The notes: generated from the sequence alone by a model not told the origin. A stretch of DNA of 64,000 bases from Chamaelirium japonicum (GCA_947650365.1 OX393557.1:2102138-2166137), one strand, 5' to 3'. Positions 33,150 to 46,536 are shown, counted from the stretch's first letter. Program-made: numbers and translations.

Positions 33150-34987
33150 CAGTTGGATGGGGGATTTGGTGTGTGATTGTATTGGGAAAAGCAAATCAAT
33201 GCCATGAGAACTGGTAATAACCCATTTTCTAACACCTATAACACAGGATGGAGGAACCATCTCAATTTTGATTGAAAAATCCAAGCCCTTGTCACCTCTT
33301 ATCCCTAACCTCCAAGGCCACCATTCCAAAACTCCAATCAAAACTATCGGCCACCCCAACCACAATATCAGAATCTTAATCCACCCTCTCAAAGAAACCC
33401 AACTTTTTAGGACAAGGTGCTGAGAGCTCTGCAAAATTTAGAAGCTAACACATAACTTTTGCACTCGCACACTTAGCCCATCTCAAAACTCGAATCTCAG
33501 ATGAGACAGCTAGCGAACGCCCTGAACCATAGAGAAAAAGGGAAGCTTCCTAGCTAATCAATTCTGAACCCAAGGAGCCGGAATCAAGTCGAAGAGATTA
33601 ATAAAAATATTTAGTACGAACAAGTCAAGGGTGTCACAACCCTCCGAAGTGGTAGGATCATAGAGAATAAAGTCAATAAACTAAAAAAGGAATTTTCTCT
33701 AGAAACCCCTACCAACAAACCAATCAAAACTCAACCCACACAAGCCACACAAACCCCTAGGTCGGCCGATGAACAATGCCTCGAGCTCCCTTTCCACAAA
33801 TTCTTAAAAGCCCAACTTCGGCTGAAAGAAAAGGAGCGACAATCGAGGACATTATGGACACCTTTCAATATGTTAAAATAAATTTATCTCTATTAGAAGC
33901 CATTATGAAAATTTCCGCCTATGCTAAATTCCTGAAGGATATCTGCACACATAAGCGCAAATCCAAATCTAATGTATCCAAGAAAATTCTCCTCATTGAG
34001 CAGGTAAGTTCTTTGTTCACGAAAGACACGCCCCCAAAACTAAAGGATCCAGGAACCCCAACCATCTCTTATGTCATTGCAGACTACTCCATTGACTCTA
34101 GATCTTGGGGCGAGTGCCAACTTACTACCCTACTCAGTGTACGAAAAACTTGACCTAGGCCAGCTACAACCCACAATAGTTATGTTGTAACTTGCCGACC
34201 GTTCTGTCAAAACACACCAGGGAATCATTGAAGATATGCTGATCAAAGTAGAAAAAATCTACTTCCTGATGAATTTTCTAGTTTTAGACATGGAACCGGT
34301 TAGGAACCATTCTCGTCAAATCCCGGTTATCCTCGGTCGTCCTTTCTTTGCGACAGCAAACACATGTATCAACTATCACAGTGGAGTAATCGATGTGCAA
34401 TTTGGGAACATGCGAGTTAAACTAAATGTTTTTAACTCGGCTAATCAAGGATCTCCAGATATCGAGTGCTACCAAATTAACCTTTTTGACGATTTAGTCA
34501 AGAAAGCACTCCCCTATATCCTAGCCAAGGATCCACTAGAGTCATATCTATCGCACTTCAACCAGTCCAACTTGAGTTTGGAGAGCGATATTAGAGAAAT
34601 AATTGCGTCGTTGGACTCCACAAGCTAACTATATAGCTCCCCGTTAGATAACCAATTTCAAAAAACTCCCAATACCTTCTGGAAACCTTTTCTTATCATC
34701 TATCATTTCACCTCCTGCACTTGAACTTAAGCAGCTCCCTACTTCACTCAAATATGTCTTCTTGGGACCCAATGATTCCCTCCCTGTTATTATTGTTGCA
34801 AATTTTCTAAATGACCAAGAAGACCGCATTGTGGAAATCTTGAAGAAACACAAAAAGGTGATTGACTAGTCAGTAGATGACCTCAAGGGAATTGAGCCCT
34901 TTATTTGTATGCATCTCATTCACCTAGAGAAAGACACCAAAACTATGCATGAAGCATAGTGGCGATTAAATCCTAACATGAACGAGG
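33150..34987 (+). mobile_element. Athila-like Ty3/gypsy gag-protease region, broken
   Basis: Plus-strand fossil. The gag C-terminal linker reads NPFSNTYNTGWRNHLNFD and SQMRQLANALNHREKGKLPS near 33220-33550, followed by GVTTLRSGR. Protease is at about 34090-34440: LDLGASANLLPYSVYEKL with the active-site D-L-G, LADRSVKTHQGIIEDMLI, and IPVILGRPFFATANTCINY. The start of RT (LIHLEKDTKTMHEA, LNPNMNEA) is cut at 34987 by a CACTA end. The element has many breaks and is old. Confidence 0.82.
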
Positions 34988-35530
34988 CACAACAAGAAAA
35001 ATATTTTTTTTCGACGGAATATATCTGTCGAGAAGAACAACTTTTCGTCGCTATAGATAATTACCGACTTTAATTATTTCCGTCGGTACCAAAATATTTC
35101 TGTCGGTAAAGATGGTGTCGACAATAATAATTATGACTACTGATAGTTTCCGTCGGTATTAAATATTATTCCAGAAGGAACATAGTGTAACTGTTGTTAT
35201 AAATTACTGAATTAAATAATAAAGTCAATATTATTACCAACGTTAAACGACATACCGTCTGTAATAAATCTGTAAATACCGACGAAGGAATACTGATTCC
35301 GTCGGTGTTAATATTATTAATGCCGATGCTTGCATACGGGTTTCGTCAGCATAAATCTTATTAATGCCGATGGTACATATGACTGTCGGTAATATTTTAT
35401 TTGTTATAAACTATGAAAATTCTTTATACTGACGAAACTAATAAAGTCCATTGGTAAAATAATTTTAGTTTTTAATTTTTTTAAATTTTATCTTTAATTC
35501 TAGTTATTTTATATAACTACACAACCACAT
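34988..35530 (+). mobile_element. CACTA (En/Spm) terminal fragment
   Basis: The left end CACAACAAGAAAAAT is a mutated CACTACAAGAAAAA-type tip. It is followed by repeated GTCGGTA and CCGACGG motifs in both orientations (35030-35450), the subterminal repeats that bind transposase. The same motif and the same AT-rich follow-on sequence occur at 53058-53620, so both belong to one family. No right end was found, so only about 540 bp of one terminus is present. It interrupts the Athila-like RT. Confidence 0.72.
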
Positions 35531-37205
35531 ATAAAAGAGGTCTAGGATTTGGGGAGAGATGATTGATTGATTGCTTTCTTGGGAGAGAGGTTTTTAGAGC
35601 CATCACTTGGTGCTCATTGGAGGATTCGTGAAACCCATTGTACTCTCTTCAATGAATACGAAGATCGCTCCATGCTACCACTAGTGAAAATAAGCCGAAT
35701 GCCGAACCACTTAAGATCTCTATGTTGTCTGGTTTGTCTGTGATCTCTATTTTGTCTTTTGTGTTGGATCTATGTTTTGCATCTTTGTGGATTGTGTTTG
35801 CATCATCTCTATCATTAGTGTTTGTTCGTTGCTCGCTTCCACTGCACAACGTTGGTATCCATAAAAAACATGAAGCGTTAAATCATCAAACATTTGATGA
35901 TCGCTATCAAAACAACCAACCATCTTTCCCTTTCTCAATCTCTTGCAATCACGAAACAAATAACAACATATAAGGCTAAAACATTCAGATGTTACGATAC
36001 AATATACGAGAAAATTTTTACGAGGAAAATCCAATCGGAAAAAATCTCAACGAGTAAGCTTAGGAAGTCATCCAAATCCACTAATGCAAAAAATAGATCA
36101 TACTAAGACCAGAGACATACCCTCGATGCGTACATATTTAAGCAACCCCCGAATCCACAATGTTGATGGTAAATCTTTTAATCACGTCTTGGTACTCAGT
36201 ACTCAATCTCCCTCCTTGTCAATGATGATCTCACCTTGTTCGACTACCTTGTGAAAACCTTCAGCTGGACCCGATGTATCGAACGATCCGCGCTCGATAT
36301 CTGAGAAACATTTCCAAATCTTGTGCTTTGCTTCGGTACTTCTCTTTAGCATTATTGCATCTTTTCCAGTATTGTGTTTGCATCAAATCCATTTTTTTTA
36401 GTTGCATTTTTTCATTGGGTTATTGCACAGAACATACTAAACCAGAAATCCAGAAAGATTCAACAAACCAAATCAAATACAAAGAAGAAGTAAAGATCGC
36501 AAACCAAATAAGAATGCACTGCAAATTTTAGATGGTTTGATCTTTGGCCTAGTACACCGATAATAGCACGGAGAGATCCACTATCAAAAACAAAGAGTAA
36601 AAAATTAAGGTTCCTCAAACCCTCAACCAAACCCAATATTACGACTTACAAAATCTCTCACGAAGAAAACCTAAACTTCCTTTTACATATTAGGAAGAAA
36701 TCTTACCAACCAAATAAGCAAGGATGCACCCAAACCGAACGCGCGGATCGTGCATCAGCTAGAGTTTTTGGAATTCGTCCTAGAAAATTTATGAAAAATA
36801 TTCTTGAACACACAAAGGACATAGAAAGGATGCACAACAACGTATCGTGCATCAGCTAGAGTCTGGTACATTTTTTGATGCACCAATCATCCTATTTTAT
36901 CCACCCGCACTCCTAGTTGCTGTGGTTTTGTGTACAAGAACTCCAGGTAATATGAGCATCTTTTGATGCAACACAAAAGAATAAAAATAAAGAGGGACTT
37001 AGTGAACGGTCCAAAAGAACATATCTCTCTAAGCCTAAGGATAAAGGATGAAAATATCCCTCAATAGTCTTCAAATTTTCATTTGAATGCCACTCCCCTT
37101 GGAAGTAAACCTAAAACCTAATCCAAACCCTAATCCTAAAACATAAGGGTGAACCCTAGACCTAATCCGAACCCTAAAACCAAAGATCTATTGGCCATGG
37201 GGTGA
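35531..37205. other. Intergenic sequence, no gene recognised
   Basis: Open frames here show no domain. A direct repeat CGTGCATCAGCTAGAGT occurs near 36751 and 36848. Repeated 'aaccctaatcctaaaac' phrases near 37110-37180 recur near 38510-38590, so the DNA between may be an insertion. Confidence 0.45.
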
Positions 37206-38500
37206 ACCCTATGTTGATGATGGGTCGAGTCAAACCTGTATTCTCGGGCCGGTCGTGCGCACGACATGGCTAGGTGTTCTGCGCACAAATGTCGGATCGT
37301 GCACACGACCTGGAGCCCGACTTTCTCGACGCGTCCTTCATCAGAAAAATAAGACTCACATACAGGCAGTGGTGCGCACGACTTTCGACCCAGGTCGATT
37401 GTGTGCATGACTATGTTAGGCAGCACAGGTCAGCCCCCAAGTCATAGACGTTTTGACTTTTCTTTTGGGGATGTATGAGGGAAATTTCAGGATTAAGCTT
37501 ATGTAAACCTATTCCCTTGCTATATAAAGGGGTTTAGGGTTTTGGGGAACACATACAATGGAAGATCCTTTGATTTGAAATGATCGTTGTCTTTTCAAGG
37601 GAAACTTGGCGGCTCTTGGTAAAGCTTCTCATAGAGAAGATAAACCCGGGGGAGGAGCACGCCTTGCTTCTCCCCTAGGCGATTGAAGGGCCGGTGAGCG
37701 ATGTCCACGACGCCATATTGGAGCACCGCTTTGAGGGTGCTTGGTGACCAATCTCGAAAGAATTCTACTCGAAGAAAAGCCTAAAGAAGACTCTCTTTCT
37801 GGAAAAGATGCCTTCGAGGATGGTGGCCAAGCCATAAAAGGTGAGGCCATAATGGGATAAGTCTGAAAGGAGGAACACAAGGCCGTTGGAAGATTCATGG
37901 TGCTACGATGATGTTTCATCTAACAGATCGTGACTAATGAGTATCTAGATCATGGGTATTTTGAAACCCGTGAGGGTTATTTCTACGGAGATTGCCATGT
38001 GTGATCTATTCAATCAGATTTGTTAGATCTGTAGGAGAGAGCGCACAAAGAGGTAAAGCTTTCTTCTCCATTTATTAGTAGCATGTTCAATTTTGATCTT
38101 CTCTATTTGGTGATTTTTCGAAGGACCATTGGTGCATATTGGAGACAGTTCACTCTCCGTTGATGCCCATGGTCATCTTTATGGTGGAGAGATATGTGTG
38201 GATTTGTTAGAGAGCATGGAGTGTCGTCGGATTTAATCATGTTTCTCTTCACAGTGGATTCGTGGAGAAGGTAATTACCAGAGAGAGGACGTAGCCTCAT
38301 TTGGGGTGAACCTCTATAAAATCTTATGTCTCTAATGTCTATGATTTTTCTATGTTCTTGTGCTGTGATGGATCAGTGCAATATGGGATGCACCGATGGG
38401 ATCTGATGTTTTGGGAATCTACGGAACTATGCTGCATAACTATATTATCTTCACCCCTTCTCTATGCTAGGTTCTATCTCGTTCGCTGCATAACAAACTG
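37206..38500 (+). other. Probable solo LTR of unknown family
   Basis: The segment has palindromic GTCGTGCGCACGAC-type motifs (37243-37400) and a TATA box (CTATATAAAGGGGTTTAGGG near 37520) followed by a leader-like stretch, as in plant LTRs. Related CCCTA-rich sequence lies on both sides. No target duplication or primer site was established, so both ends are uncertain. Confidence 0.35.
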
Positions 38501-38819
38501 TAATCCTAAAACCTAAATCCTAGATCTAACCGAAAACTTAAGATCTACAGGCAACAGGATGAACCCTAGAGTCCTAGATCTAATCTAAAACTAATCTGAA
38601 CCAATTCAACCCCGCTTGCCACCGCCACCTTTCATCTCTGAAGTTTGCTGCCATTGAGGTGGTGACGGCGAGCAGCTGCGACTCGCACGACCGTTGTTAC
38701 TATTGTCACCGCTGTCAACCCCGCTCGCCACCGCTGCGCTACTGTCACCGCCAATGCTATCGCCTCCATTGCTGTCGTCACACGCTACTCAACACTATTG
38801 GAATTGGTGAGGTTTACAG
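38501..38819. other. Intergenic, trinucleotide-rich sequence
   Basis: The stretch is rich in GCCACCGCC and GCTGTC-type triplets (38620-38790) and shows no supported gene. Confidence 0.4.
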
Positions 38820-41800
38820 CTCGTAAAAATAAATAGTTTACTTTATATGGTTGATAGCTTAAGATTGCACATTGTACGTATCTTAGTATGTATTCTGATT
38901 ACAGAATAGAGAGTCATAGCTACACGGTAATCTATATGAGTGGGAGACTCAATTTACTAGTACCATATAACCTAAATACGTTCGCAACTCTGACTAGAGT
39001 TGGTCACCCTATCAGGATAAGCTAATGGGATGATAGAGCATGGGTGTCTCCACTATGGTCATTATCAGGTACAGTGTCTATGGCTAAATAGAACCAAAAT
39101 GGTGCACAGATTGGTGAGCAGACACCGATGCACTAAGCCTTATTGCTACTTAGGGTAAAATGGTCCTAAACCCTAAGGAACCATGTCTGGTAGGCTAACC
39201 ATTTGTGTGGTGCGCTAAGCCAATGTGTGAGGGTCCAGTTACATGACCCAAAACCATGATGTACTGGGTTACCCGGTTGGCATTGCATCAGCATGCCGCT
39301 CTTGAAGGTCATCCACACCCCTAACAGAAGATGCATTCCTTGGTTTGACTTAAGTCGTATTAAACCCTAACTAGGTGGCCATCAGTTGGAATGCTGACTG
39401 AATCTGGTTACTCGTTAGGGTAATCAGAGGTACGACGTACGTGATCAACCTGAAAGGAACCAAGTCATATGAGCACTCGAGTCTGACGGTATTATCCACT
39501 ACTCAAGTTGCATCATAGAACTAAATGGAGGGACAAAAGGTTTACCATACTAAGTGGAGAACAGGAGTATGCAAGAGAGCATAGTAAATCTAGGGGAATT
39601 GGAGTGCAGTCTGTATCGTACTCTAGGTGGCTACACAGTTTAACTCAGACTCAGAGGATCGATGATAAACTTAGTAGTGTATCCATCGAGTCCAAGTTGG
39701 AAGCCATAAACACTGGTCCCTAAAGGTTCTACCTTATCAACATTATGTACAGTCCTTGAACTATCTCCTCGATTCACAGAACACAGTTAGAGGAAGTAAT
39801 AAGTCTAATCCTAATAAGCCTATGCTCTATGTGTGCATCGTACTAGTGCACGATAGATGCGTAGGTGCATTTGTATGCTAGGAGAAATTACGGAGTAGTA
39901 CAGAGACACACATAGTCATCTCCTTACCTTAGTGGGCTTCGCTACATGAGTGTGATGCACTAGTTCGTGTTGCGAGTTGACTAGTTAACTTTACTAGGGG
40001 AACCCTAGGTGTTTACTAAGGGCACCTCGGTAATAGTAGAATAACTAGTCATAACCCACGTAAATACACCATGCGAGTTCTCAAGTGAGAGGGGCTACCA
40101 ACTAAAGGCATGGGGGTATTTTGGAAAACCAAAGTATCACCATGCGCTAGGTTGGTCACCCATAGCACATGGGGACAAACATGGGCCGCCCCCTCCTTAG
40201 CTTCTACGAGTTGCTAGCAAGCTTCAAGGGGATGGGGGCTAATATTAAGGGGTTGACTTAAGGGGGCCGGTCACATAAGGTAAATAGGGGCTGGCCTATT
40301 CAATCACAGAAGGGAGAGAGAGAAATAGGGGCTAGCCTACACCTTGCATATGCAAGTTGTAGGGAGGCTAACCCTATATGAAAGCAAGGGAAATAGGGCA
40401 AGCCACTTGATGATGCCCTAGTCGCCCCCCTTCTTCTTCTTCTCCTCTCTCGTCTCCAATGTGTGTGCACAAGGGTTCGAACGCGGTTCTTCTTTCTTGT
40501 GTGATGAGTCGAATACGGAGAAGGCTTGTCACATGGAGGCACTCAGAGATCCATTGACGAGGTGCTGTGCATCAAACGAGATCGGGTGAACTAGAAGGCG
40601 CTTCCCGCAATCTCTTGCTGTCAAAATTTTATACAGAAGATCAATGAAGTTTCTATGATTTCGAGAGCTACAAAACTCCAAATAACCTCAAACTAGATGT
40701 TAAAGGTACGTCTCGAAGTTCTCTACCTACAGTCTAAAAATTCAGCCCAATTAGAATTCGGGATGAAAAGTTATGGTCGTTACACTAGATATATATCGAG
40801 CAGATCTGAGGCTGTCTTCATTGACATAGAAAAAATTTATTGCAGTGAAAGAATCCGCATTAAGGTATGATCTCTATTAGGTAGATCTAGTATAGAGATA
40901 TAACATGCATATATTCTAGATTATTCATTACGCTAGATTGATATTAGGGGGTTGCGTAGTTGTCATGCTAGATTCATTACATTCATACACGCATGTGTAG
41001 AGTTTTGATGAAAGTTTTGATGTGTAACACACACCACCTATGGTCTTCGGACCTATCCTTTACTTTTGTTGTGGGCCTCTACTATGGAATTATTTCAAAT
41101 AATTGGTGTCAAATCTATACTAGTGATATCGTTTTATATTTTTTTAAAAACTATCATGTGCATGCATGATTGGTATGTGCCGCCATCGGGGTTCTACGAG
41201 TAGATTAAGTATATTGTATATATTGTGCATTCTATGAATTGTTCTTACAGGATGCCACTTTGAATTATCTGGATATGTGATTGCTTGTTACCGGGGGTTA
41301 GACACCGTGATAGCGAATATATCTAGATGTGTTTTGCTTTTTGTGTATGGATAGTTTTAGAGCCATAGTCGGGCAAGAGGTAGAAGTTGACCACCTTTGA
41401 TTCCCAGGCTTTTTGCTAGGTTTGTTTTCTTTTTCTTTCTAGAAAATTATGTATGAGCGAGCACTTACTCGAAGCGTATTAGATCTTTTTCAGTTATAGA
41501 TTGAGAAGAAAGACATGCCACGGAGATCCACCACCGAGAGGATGAGCGAAATCTTAGAGGACGATGGCGATTCGGCGAAACGTACACGATGACGGTAAAT
41601 AGCAAAAGCATCAGGAGATCGTATACAGAGACTTGTACCGGATCAAGGAACCTAGTGAAGGAGATAGAGAGCCTGCGTTGTGCTAGTCAGGTTCAGGGGT
41701 CGGACCCTGAACTTGATTAAGTTGTGTGGTTGTTTCTTTCTAGAGTTCTTTATATTTATGTAGAGAGCCCCGATACGATAATTAGATCATTAGTGTTTTA

Positions 41801-44370
41801 GAGGGATGCCCTTTCCCCTCGGTCCTAGAGACCTTATTAGGATAGGATTCCACTAATGATGCTTATTATTTAATTGACTTTTGATGATAGCGTGAATTTC
41901 TTATATTTGGTTATGCCACCATTAGGTCAACACCCGATTAGTCAGGTTTGATGGAATTCTACTATGACATCAATCATTAAGTTTAATAATTAAGGGATAT
42001 GGTAGTGGGAGACCTTTCCTGTCAGGCTTACTTTAGGCTAGGCTCTAGGGTAGTAGGTGATAGCTAGGTTTGCGGAGTATCAATGTTCTTGGGATATGTA
42101 ATATGACCCTTAAGTAGAGAAATCCACTTGAGGTAGGGACTATGATATTTCGAGATCGATTAATACTAGGCGAAAGGCTTGAAACGCTAGTAAGAGCACG
42201 ATTTGACCAGGGTCTAGTGTATAGGTTATTGTGACCGTAGTTTATACTTATACTTGTATTAAAATAACCCTCAACTCAAATAAGGGATATATAAGAGGAC
42301 TCGTTGAGATCTCCTGGCCTCCACAGCCAACTTCTTTGTGTATGGGTGGAAGGGTGTAGCTCAACATCCCCCTCGGGTGAGAGTTATGTTTTACCATGGC
42401 AGATAACGTAGCGCTCCTTCTGGATATAATAGTTATGAGGTTAGGAGAGAAGGGTTTTTTTCCCACCCTCGTGGGGGCCGCATGAACTCCTATATCGTAA
42501 TTTCCTACACTTATGGGTAAACATTCGAAGTGCACATGAGGCTTCCGTTGCTTCGTATGGGGATCATGTTGCACTAACCAAAAGGACAGCTATGGTCTAT
42601 CAAAGCTCTTTATTAGCAGATTTGGATTGGGTCAAGGAAAGACCTGTGTGAGCGGATGACACTACACACTGCCACCTCGGGCTAGTATATTTGATTTTGA
42701 GATATCACATACATGGTTAATTAATCCATAAAGGTGTCTTCACTGTGAGGATAGCGTTGGCATTTGGATATAATTAGCTTATTCTTAAAATTTATAAAAT
42801 AAGCTCTTTGTATTCTTTCTTTCAACCATATAGTTCCCCTGATCGCTATCCCATAAGAAAACTAGTTATCGGGTCTCTAACTATGTAAAGTGGAAACGCT
42901 ATCTTTAGCTTATGCTTAGGGTTATAGATGTATATTGGCTTATAATATCAATATCCCTAAACCAGATCTAACAAGTCCATATGTCACTAGGGCACTAACT
43001 AAGGCATATGATGACTAGCAAGAGTCTAAGGAGATGTGCAAGTTCTATGTCATAGCAGACTTGCGGAAAACTCCTTAGAAGCAAGTCGGAGATATGCCAA
43101 TTCTTCTGAAATAAAGTTTTAATTGCATTAGATATCTGAAAGGCGAAGTCAGTAGACTCTTCGCTCTTCCATCAGGATATTCATCGGTACCAAGATATCT
43201 GGGGGTATGCTTATTTGGAATCACATACTTGAGTTCCAGATCAAACTAGATTCTAAAGGCTTGGTGCCACATAACGAGATGATGGAAGACATCTGTCTTG
43301 CATCATTATCTGGAATCTTTGAAGGCATTGTTAGAGACTTTGGCTTTAACAAGCTAGAGATGACAAATGCAGATCTTCTAGGAGATTTTCAGGAGACAAA
43401 GGATGGGATCAAAATTAAGGGCAAAGTCTTTAGTGCTTATACTAGGTCTTCTCTAGAAGATCCTAAGGGAGTAACTTATCAGAAATAAAAAACTATATCA
43501 GTGCAGAGACTGTTGTGGATTATAAAGTCCGATAATACCAATAACGGAAGTATTTCCGCTACGACGAGTAGAGGGGGCATTGGAAGATTGAGTATGGCCT
43601 CAAGTGTTAAGGGTTAAGTCACTATCTAGTAGCAGTTCTTCTACTTCTTGGAATATGGACTTTGTGTCTACAGAGATTCAAGGAAAGTAGAATGTTACTT
43701 TTATGGTTAAGTGATGCTAACATAGGTACTGATGCTATAAGCCGCTGGGGAAGCTGTTATATGTGATTATCTTAGTTTTTTCAAAACAAGGATTTTGATA
43801 TTTAGAGATTTAGTTTTGTTTCCTCCTTGCTAAATGAAGTTTTTAGTTATAGACAGCACCGTTGGTGTTTATCTCAAACTGAATGGATATCTTCATTGCT
43901 AAAGGAATAGTTTTGAACTATCTCTTTGTATTTAATCCTAATTCGGAAATAAATCTCATGATAGCTACATCGTCTAATTTAAATTTATCTAAATCATTTG
44001 GAGAAGCTAACCTATTTGTGACCCCTCTAATTAAGATACTTTACCTCAAATAAATTCAAAGGTTAAAGAAGGCTGAGTTTTTGTTCTCAGATTTATCGGA
44101 GATCGTTTTAACCTATAAGTGTTATCTGGAAGGAAGAATAACTAAAAAGGACCGCTATGATATTGGTGTTAGTTAAGTTTGACGTCTGTGGAACGTTCAG
44201 AAGGTAGGAGGCTCTTCGATTTAGTCAAGGAAATGAGTACCTATCAGACATGTTTCATGGGGTTTTGAAGGAGCATATAATTATTTTATAGTTAAATGCT
44301 CCAAGGATAACACGTCAGAATGAATTCTTTGAGTGAAGGAATAAGCCTGTTTGACATGGTCCGTTGTATG
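38820..44370 (+). mobile_element. Copia element with family B LTR, broken
   Basis: The 5' LTR is about 38830-41098. It is followed by a primer-site-like ATTGGTGTCAAATC (41103-41116), a long leader that shares blocks with the minus-strand Copia at 11033-12940, gag (42960-43488) and parts of integrase (43860-44370: LEGRITKKDRYDI, SLFDMVRC). No downstream LTR is seen; the element ends at gypsy sequence near 44370. It is heavily broken and old. Confidence 0.72.
42960..43488 (+). pseudogene. Copia gag (fossil)
   Basis: The open piece 43207-43488 includes EDICLASLSGIFEGIVRDFG followed by FNKLEMTNADLLGDFQ. This is close to LASLSGVFEGFVTNFNLNRL in the minus-strand Copia and is a UBN2-type capsid region. 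Upstream bases encode weaker matches. Broken. Confidence 0.75.
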
Positions 44371-46061
44371 ATACCACCCACCTTTTGGATGCGACCGAAC
44401 AGGAGGGTTTGCTTCTGTCGGAGCTCCCAGATGTCAAGATCTCTCCACCGTTCATCCCCTCCGCCTGTCTAGTATGGAGGAGAGATTAGGTCTTCTCATC
44501 ATCAGGACGTAGCATAGGTGTGCCAACTCATCCATTATGACTCGCTGAGTAACCAACATCTACCTGAGGAGCTGGTCACTGAGTGAGACAAGAGGTTGGG
44601 CGGCCTGGGCTGAAGTTTTGCTCCTCACGGGTACAGTATGGGCCTTCTCGTGTCTTTGCCCGCGTCTGGTAGGAGCTATCGGGCTTCTCACGGCTTTCAA
44701 CCGTATGATAGTGGGCATTTTTACAGGAACCAGGCGAAAATCTCATAGACGGCGCCAAAACTAGGGGAAAAATTTCATGGGCGAGGACGCTCGACCAACA
44801 AGACAAGGGAATCACATAAACGGCTAGCTTCGTGAGGAGCGCAAACCCTCCGACGCTCAAGTCAATGAAGATGAGAACGAGGGGGTAGAGAATCAGGAAA
44901 AAAGTATTGATTTTCGAGTTTTGAACATGTACTTTTGAATCCTGGGTTGTACCTTTATAGCCTTTTTGCAAATCACAGAAGGCTGACACGTTGCCGGTCA
45001 TTCTCATACCTTCTATGCCTTCTATGTCAGCTCATATGGGCCCTTAATGGGTCTTATCGTTTTGCCTGCCAGGCGATCGCAAGGGGCCATGAGAGGAGAT
45101 GCATCGGTCTTGTCTATGCCAGGTGGGCATTTTGGAAGGCTCTAATCAGGGAGGCTCTATACCTACTCCCTTCCATGAACTAGGCCCAAAAATGCCCACG
45201 TAGTTCCACAAGAGTAGTAGCACCTGTCGATCTATTATCGTGGGAAGTGCGGGAAATTGACAAGCTCTTCCGCGAGCGAACTGATCGTGCATAAGACGAG
45301 CTCCCAGGCGAGCTAAGGGCGATGATTGATCATGTACAGATAAGGCAAGCTCCTGAGCGAGTTAAGGGCAATGGTTGATCGCGGGCGAGCTGGTCGCGCG
45401 CGGATAAGGAGTGCTCTCGGGTGAGCTAAAGGCGATGGTTGATCGTGGGCGAGCTGATCGCGTGCGAATAAAGCAAGCTCCCGGGCGAGCTAAAGGCAAT
45501 GGTTGATTGTGGGAGAGCTGATCGCGTGCAGATAAAGCGAGCTCCCGGGTGAGCTAAGGGTGATGGTTGATCGCAGGCAAACTGATTGTGTACGGACAAG
45601 GCGAGCTCCCATGCGAGCTAAGGGCGATGGTTGATCACAGGCGAGCTGATCATGCAGATAAGGCGAGCTTCCGGGTAAGCGAAGGGCGATGGTTGATCAT
45701 GGGTGAGCTAATCAGGTGTGGCTAAGGCAAACTATCGAGCGAGCGGTGGTTGCTGAATCTTCTGAAGTATTCTTTGGGCTATATACAGAGGGCGATCTCT
45801 TCCGCAGGCGAGCTGATCGCGTACGATCAGGGCGAGCTCCCGGGCAAGCTCTAGGGATTAGCTGGCCACATCATATTGGACTTTCCTCCTCCAAGTGAAA
45901 TGTGCATGATTTCTCATAGGCGAGCCGATCATGCGTGATATGGATATCCTTCTAGGTTTCCTATAGGTACAAAGGTGATGTCTTTCATGGGCGAGCTGAT
46001 CGCATGTTATCGAGAGCGAATTCCTATGGGCTAGCCGATCTCGCGATCGGGCCCCCTGTCA
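44370..46061 (-). mobile_element. Tat-like Ty3/gypsy LTR with leader and gag start, broken
   Basis: On the minus strand a 1.3-kb LTR runs from TGACAGGGGGC (46061) to about 44762. Its TATA box GGCTATAAAGG is near 44959. The primer-binding site TGGCGCCGTCTATGAGA (44757-44741) follows directly. Left of this, to about 44370, is leader and a gag-like start (EKPDSSYQTRAKTREGPY). The rest of the element is absent. The LTR contains a 64-bp minisatellite. Confidence 0.75.
45265..45745 (-). repeat. 64-bp minisatellite in the gypsy LTR
   Basis: About seven to eight diverged units contain GCGAGCTCCCGGGCGAGCTA and GGCGATGGTTGATCG with GGGCGAGCTGATCGCG. A further decayed unit is near 45800-45850. The unit is not a multiple of three and the region is LTR promoter sequence, so it is not coding. 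Confidence 0.85.
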
Positions 46062-46239
46062 CGAAATAGAGGGGCCAATGCCATTCTCCTACCTACTTCC
46101 CCTATGTCGAACTGGCAAAAGACGACACCGTGCACACGAGCTAATCATGGGCAAACTGGACATCCAGGGCTAGTGAGATGACCTCTCCAACCGAAGACGG
46201 CCTCGCACACTGGGATGGCGGGCTGATACTAAATTTATG

Positions 46240-46400
46240 AGCATTATCATAATATATCGCCCACCACCATCACCACGGCTTGGTTGGCCATGTTCGCACA
46301 CCCTAAAGGACACACACACTAGAACATATTTAGAGAGAGAGAAAGAGGTGTATTGTTTGGAAAGCTGAACCTGTACGTGGGTAAAGTAGATACAGAAGAG
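46240..46400 (-). pseudogene. Partial copy of the MiAMP1-like gene (leader and signal-peptide start)
   Basis: The minus strand matches the 5' part of the gene at 18060-18377. It has the leader phrase TTCCAAACAATACACC, a short GA/CT run, ACACACAC, and an ATG followed by codons for MANQAVVMVV, as in MANQAMVMVV of the whole gene. The mature-peptide part is absent, so it cannot make the peptide. It lies between a gypsy LTR and a purine-rich tract, about 28 kb from the intact copy. Confidence 0.72.
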
Positions 46401-46536
46401 TCTGGCCAGGATGTGCAAGCTCAAGGGCCCAACCTGACACAATGGGACCTGAGTGGGACCACGTCATGCAAGCAGGGCCCACCCAGCCCCCATTGGTAAA
46501 CCACGGCCGCCCTCCCCCTCGGGAAGCATGCAACTG

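Noticed and set aside
36274-36531. Short plus-strand frame with a hydrophobic segment
   Set aside because: It has no recognisable domain, no promoter or partner, and sits in AT-rich decayed sequence.
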